A DNA stretch of 37,853 nt from Nephromyces sp. MM_2019 (taxonomy: Eukaryota > Apicomplexa > Aconoidasida > Nephromycida), in contig JADHZB010000173.1 of the NCBI GenBank assembly GCA_015657535.1, forward strand, positions 1 to 37,853, in the 5' to 3' direction. The notes under the pieces are model-generated. The model made no database searches. It was not told where the DNA came from and saw nothing but the letters and a program-made list of their open reading frames with translations. Below are positions 34,488 to 37,853 of the stretch, in pieces. Position 1 is the first letter of the stretch. Each line of letters begins with the position of its first letter. The position numbers were made by a program, and so were the translations under genes.

Positions 34488-37313
34488 TTACTCCTTACGG
34501 TAGGAAGAACAAATAAAACGGTTCGCCAAGAACCTAGTAATCACTGAGAGGCCAAAAACAAAGTTGAGTAGCGCCAGTAGGATCAAAAAGCAAACTTTTC
34601 CGCAAGTTTGCCAAGATAAATAATCATACCAGACAGTGATTACATACTTAAGACAAGAAAAGATAGCTGCCAGTGAAATAGCAGCATACGTTAGAGAGAT
34701 CATACAAGCTTTTAGCTATCAAAGCCAGAAGTAGCAAAAAAGGGCATGACAGCATTCAAGAGCCTTGAACAAAATGCATTCAAAGGAGTAAGGTCATAGT
34801 TATTTTCGGGAAAGCAAATAAAGCACAAAAGATAGAGCTTAAACTGCAACCACATCTTAGGCAACGAAACTACTGCTAAAAACACAAATACCAAGGACAT
34901 ATTATTCATCTTCACGATGATGTCTGAAATCCATTCAAAACATTATTTCTACTCACAGTTACACGAAAATTCATCACCAGGATAAAATAGTAGGAAGGCC
35001 AGGGTAGTAAGTAAAAAGTACCATAAAATACACAAAAAGAGCATAAATACATTAAAATGGGAGTAAAATGAATATTTTCCCCTTACGAAGGCGGAATTAA
35101 AAAAGTTGGCAGGAAATACAAATAGCCGCTATATTATGTTATTCCACTAAATTTAATTTCAACATCTTTGGTGAATGATTAGATTGTACAGAGGGTAATG
35201 AATCTGATGAGAAGGAAAAATTAAACTCATTGTGTCTGCCATCTATATACGATCTTCTTCTCCTCTCTTCTTGATTATGATGAAGCCCTATCAAGGACAT
35301 CTGCAGTCAACAGTAATAAATAGAATATCAAAGCAAACATGTCAGCAGTGAATACGCATAAAACTTTGAACTAACGAAACGATCACCAAGAGCTGCCATC
35401 AACCAACACACAATGCCTTTTATCTTTTTAACAAGAGAATTTAGCAGCGAAACAAAAACTCCGCGCGTAGCACCACGTGATAATACAAATTAAACTACGA
35501 TGAATTATTCTAGCCTCTACGTGAAATTCCTCTACGAGAACACAAAATCTTTTTCAAAGCTCATTGCATCACTCTTAAACGCAGCAGTACGATATCCACA
35601 CCATAGGATCAAAGGTTCGAGCAAACCCCTTCAGGAATCGCCTAGAGATCTTCCGCCAAACATCGTATGTTTCATGAATACGGTTCCGTAACATATCCAC
35701 ACTCTCGTCAAAGTTAGTGCCCTGCAAGCAAACTCAGGTAACCAGTTTTAAATTTTGCATACAATGCAAAGGCGAAAAAGAGGGCTAAACTCCTGAAAAC
35801 ATCAATAAAACCAACGAAACCCAACGAAAAAGCCCCAGATGGCTACTACTTGAAACACATCAAAAAAACAAAACAAACGCGAAAAATTACCAGTGGCCGA
35901 TCCGTTAGTGTAACCTTTGTAAGCTCATCAGAGAACATCTTGCTCCATCTTTGAAAGCTCTTCTTCATCTGAAGAAAAACAAAAAAGTTAGCGTTGCCAA
36001 AGCATAGTTATTCCGAGCATCAGTGCAGCGTAGTGTGTCAATGAAAAAACAAACTGATTTTTTTGGAGCAACAACCAGGTATCATATCAAAAACACAAAA
36101 CTCTTTCAATAAACCTTACTGCTGTATACAGCAGCAACACTCTAGAAGGACAAAGCTTAATAATCTTATAGACAGCGGAAACACACACACACACACACAC
36201 AAGGCCAATCACTCAAAAAAATGCATGAAAAACGACAAAATTTCATAGTAAAAGAGATGCAGCTACCATCAAGCCTGAAGCTGCCTGCACTGTCACAACA
36301 AAAAGCTAAAATAACACACATTCGCACCCTTTTAACCGATTAGCAAAACCCATAAATGCAAGTGCATATCACAAACAGTGAATATCGCCACCATCGCACC
36401 TTACAAGAAAAGACATCGTAATGAACAAACATCTTTCAAAGAGAGAAGTGCTGTATGAAGCAAATTTTTAGACGCTTTTTTCAAGGAAAAAAGCATATAA
36501 TGACAAGGAATTTGAGTAGCTTAAACACACAAATCTGGAAAATAATACCATAAACATCACCAGGAAAGGCAAGAAATAAGGTTTCAAACGTTTAAGTATC
36601 CTAAAAACATCAAAACTTCAAAAAAACAGTGAAAAACATTCGAACATTAGAAAGAAATCGAATTTTCCGACATTTTAACCGCAAGGAAAAGAATAAGATA
36701 CGCGCAAATCCTCAAACTTGAACAAATAGAAAGGACACACCGTGAAAGAAACAGGAGCTTAGACGGGAAATAGAAAAAAAACGCAAGCTTGTCGTGCTAC
36801 TATGAAAACTATCAAATATTTGCCCCCATCTGGCCTGTATTTCAAAGCCTGTTTTGTCGTCACATTTCATTGTCGCTTTCTAGTAAAGAACACCAAATAT
36901 TTCACTTTTAAAGGATAAACTTGCAAAAAAAAGCATCAAAATTCTACAAAAGAAATGGGAAAACGCAAATGATTCTTGAGAAGAAAAGGGAAAAAACTCA
37001 CAACTATCGAATTAGCAGTAGCATAGCCTATATTGAGATCTCTAGGCTTGACCCCTCTTCGTATAGACCTGAAAAACATGTTTTATTAAGGAAAAAAACT
37101 CTGTAAAAAAGAAACTTTTAAAAGGAAACATTATTACCGAGGTGTTGTTAGAATCAAGTTAATCCCTTAAAAAACAGAAAAGTAAGAGGATAAAGAAAAA
37201 AGTGGGGAAAAGTGGGGAAAAGTGAAACACACACATAAGGGATTCTTTCCAAATCTGAAGCACGCAGAAAAGCCTTGTTTCGAACCAAATCGGAAACACA
37301 TAGCACTCTTCCC
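34488..37313 (-). CDS. Intron-rich gene for a protein with a multi-spanning membrane C-terminus
   Basis: Exons in good phase: 37313-37235 (CYVFPIWFETRLFCVLQIW), 37068-37002 (SIRRGVKPRDLNIGY), 36879-36741 (KCDDKTGFEIQARWGQIF), then a gap with candidate tiny exons (36284-36267, 36141-36120). After these come 35968-35891, 35721-35602, 35300-35148, 35128-34957, 34923-34751 and 34715-34488 (stop TAA at 34490-34488). The last exons encode hydrophobic segments: FMLFLCILWYFLLTTLAFLL, MSLVFVFLAVVSL, AAISLAAIF and VCFLILLALLNFVFGLSVI, ending in the basic tail YRKE. The final hairpin loosely resembles C-terminal membrane hairpins of C2-domain (MCTP-like) proteins, but no C2 domain is seen. Introns 35147-35129 (19 nt) and 34750-34716 (35 nt) are needed to keep the frame. 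The 5' end may lie beyond 37313. Confidence 0.45.
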
Positions 37314-37853
37314 CTACAAAGGGGGAAACATCCGAATTATTTACAAACGGTAAAGGTGTATAAGTCTAGACTGCACCAAATTCAAAATAGATAGTGCATA
37401 TAACGTGAAAAAATTACTACAAACACTTCATATTCGTAATGGAAACTAATCTCACACGAATAACTAGCTTCTCACACACATAGACCGATCCTTTGCTTTT
37501 CACACCATATACAACTTACATACATTTACCGAGCTTACTAAATATTTCAAGAGAAAAAGCAAAAAAAGGCAGCAAATTAGCAGCAAATCTCCTCTTTTAG
37601 ACTATAAATCAGCGATCTCCCTAATATCTTTCATATACAAATTCAAACTGAAAAACAAAGTTCATCGAAAAATAACAAAGAGTAGCCAATTGCTAAACTT
37701 CAGCAGAAAAACAACCAAAAAATTCTCTTATGCGCGCAAAAGTAGGTAAAAAAACCAAGTGTGTGTTGGTATATGTGTGTGTGCTAATGTGTGCGCGTGT
37801 TTCATGGTGTTTGTGTCTTACTGTGTGTGTGTGTTGGGATGTGTGTGTTGGTA
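37314..37853. other. Unresolved right edge with TG-rich tract
   Basis: No exon is supported. The stretch is AT-rich and ends in irregular TGTGTG sequence (about 37759-37853), resembling the repeat filling of introns elsewhere in the window. It could be a 5' intron of the membrane-protein gene. Confidence 0.4.

Noticed and set aside
1..37853. tRNA, rRNA or transposon genes
   Set aside because: I looked for paired T-loop/anticodon features, rRNA-like conserved stretches, reverse transcriptase or transposase motifs and long terminal or inverted repeats, and found none I could support by eye.

Overview
The window looks like nuclear DNA of a unicellular eukaryote. It has spliceosomal introns with GT..AG ends, large multidomain proteins, long (TG)n/(CA)n tracts, and no operons or Shine-Dalgarno sites. 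An intron-dense gene for a secreted protein with concanavalin-A-like domains and a short TTTAGGG-type motif would fit an alveolate or apicomplexan-like lineage. That placement is only a guess. All exon models were spliced by eye from reading frame and phase and have no transcript support.

Left part (1-21,372). The 3' end of an unrecognised plus-strand gene (exons 124-2035) is followed by repeat-rich spacer. A very large minus-strand gene then runs from ATG 21,372 to a stop at 3,631. Eleven exons join in perfect phase into about 4,235 codons. The C-terminal third carries the kinase and cyclic-phosphodiesterase (2H) parts of a plant/fungal-type tRNA ligase (RLG1/Trl1 family): a P-loop, an SSD motif, a DKNH motif, a conserved YPWS segment and two H-x-T/S motifs. 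The N-terminal two thirds are not recognisable and are rich in Ser, Pro and His. Its longer introns are filled with CA/TG simple repeats, a 123-bp tandem duplication and other low-complexity DNA. A 36-bp CA-rich satellite abuts its stop codon.

Middle part (21,373-28,244). Gene packing is tight here. A 274-bp divergent gap leads to a three-exon plus-strand gene for an 89-residue helical protein (21,647-22,024). It meets a minus-strand gene (23,540-22,021) tail to tail, and the two stop codons overlap within four bases. Next, a nine-exon plus-strand gene (23,913-28,244) encodes a complete DEAH-box RNA helicase closest to the DHX33/DHX40 type.

Right part (28,245-37,853). This holds two minus-strand genes that look like broken open frames until very short introns (19-94 nt) are removed. 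The first (28,266 to about 33,700) encodes a large extracellular-type protein with at least two ConA-like/LamG-like domains. Its stop is 22 bp from the helicase stop. The second (34,488 to at least 37,313) encodes a protein whose C-terminus is a multi-spanning membrane region, interrupted by candidate introns of 19 and 35 nt.

The tRNA-ligase-like protein and the DEAH helicase both act on RNA, but they are separate genes with no sign of co-regulation. Genes alternate strand, giving three convergent and two divergent pairs.
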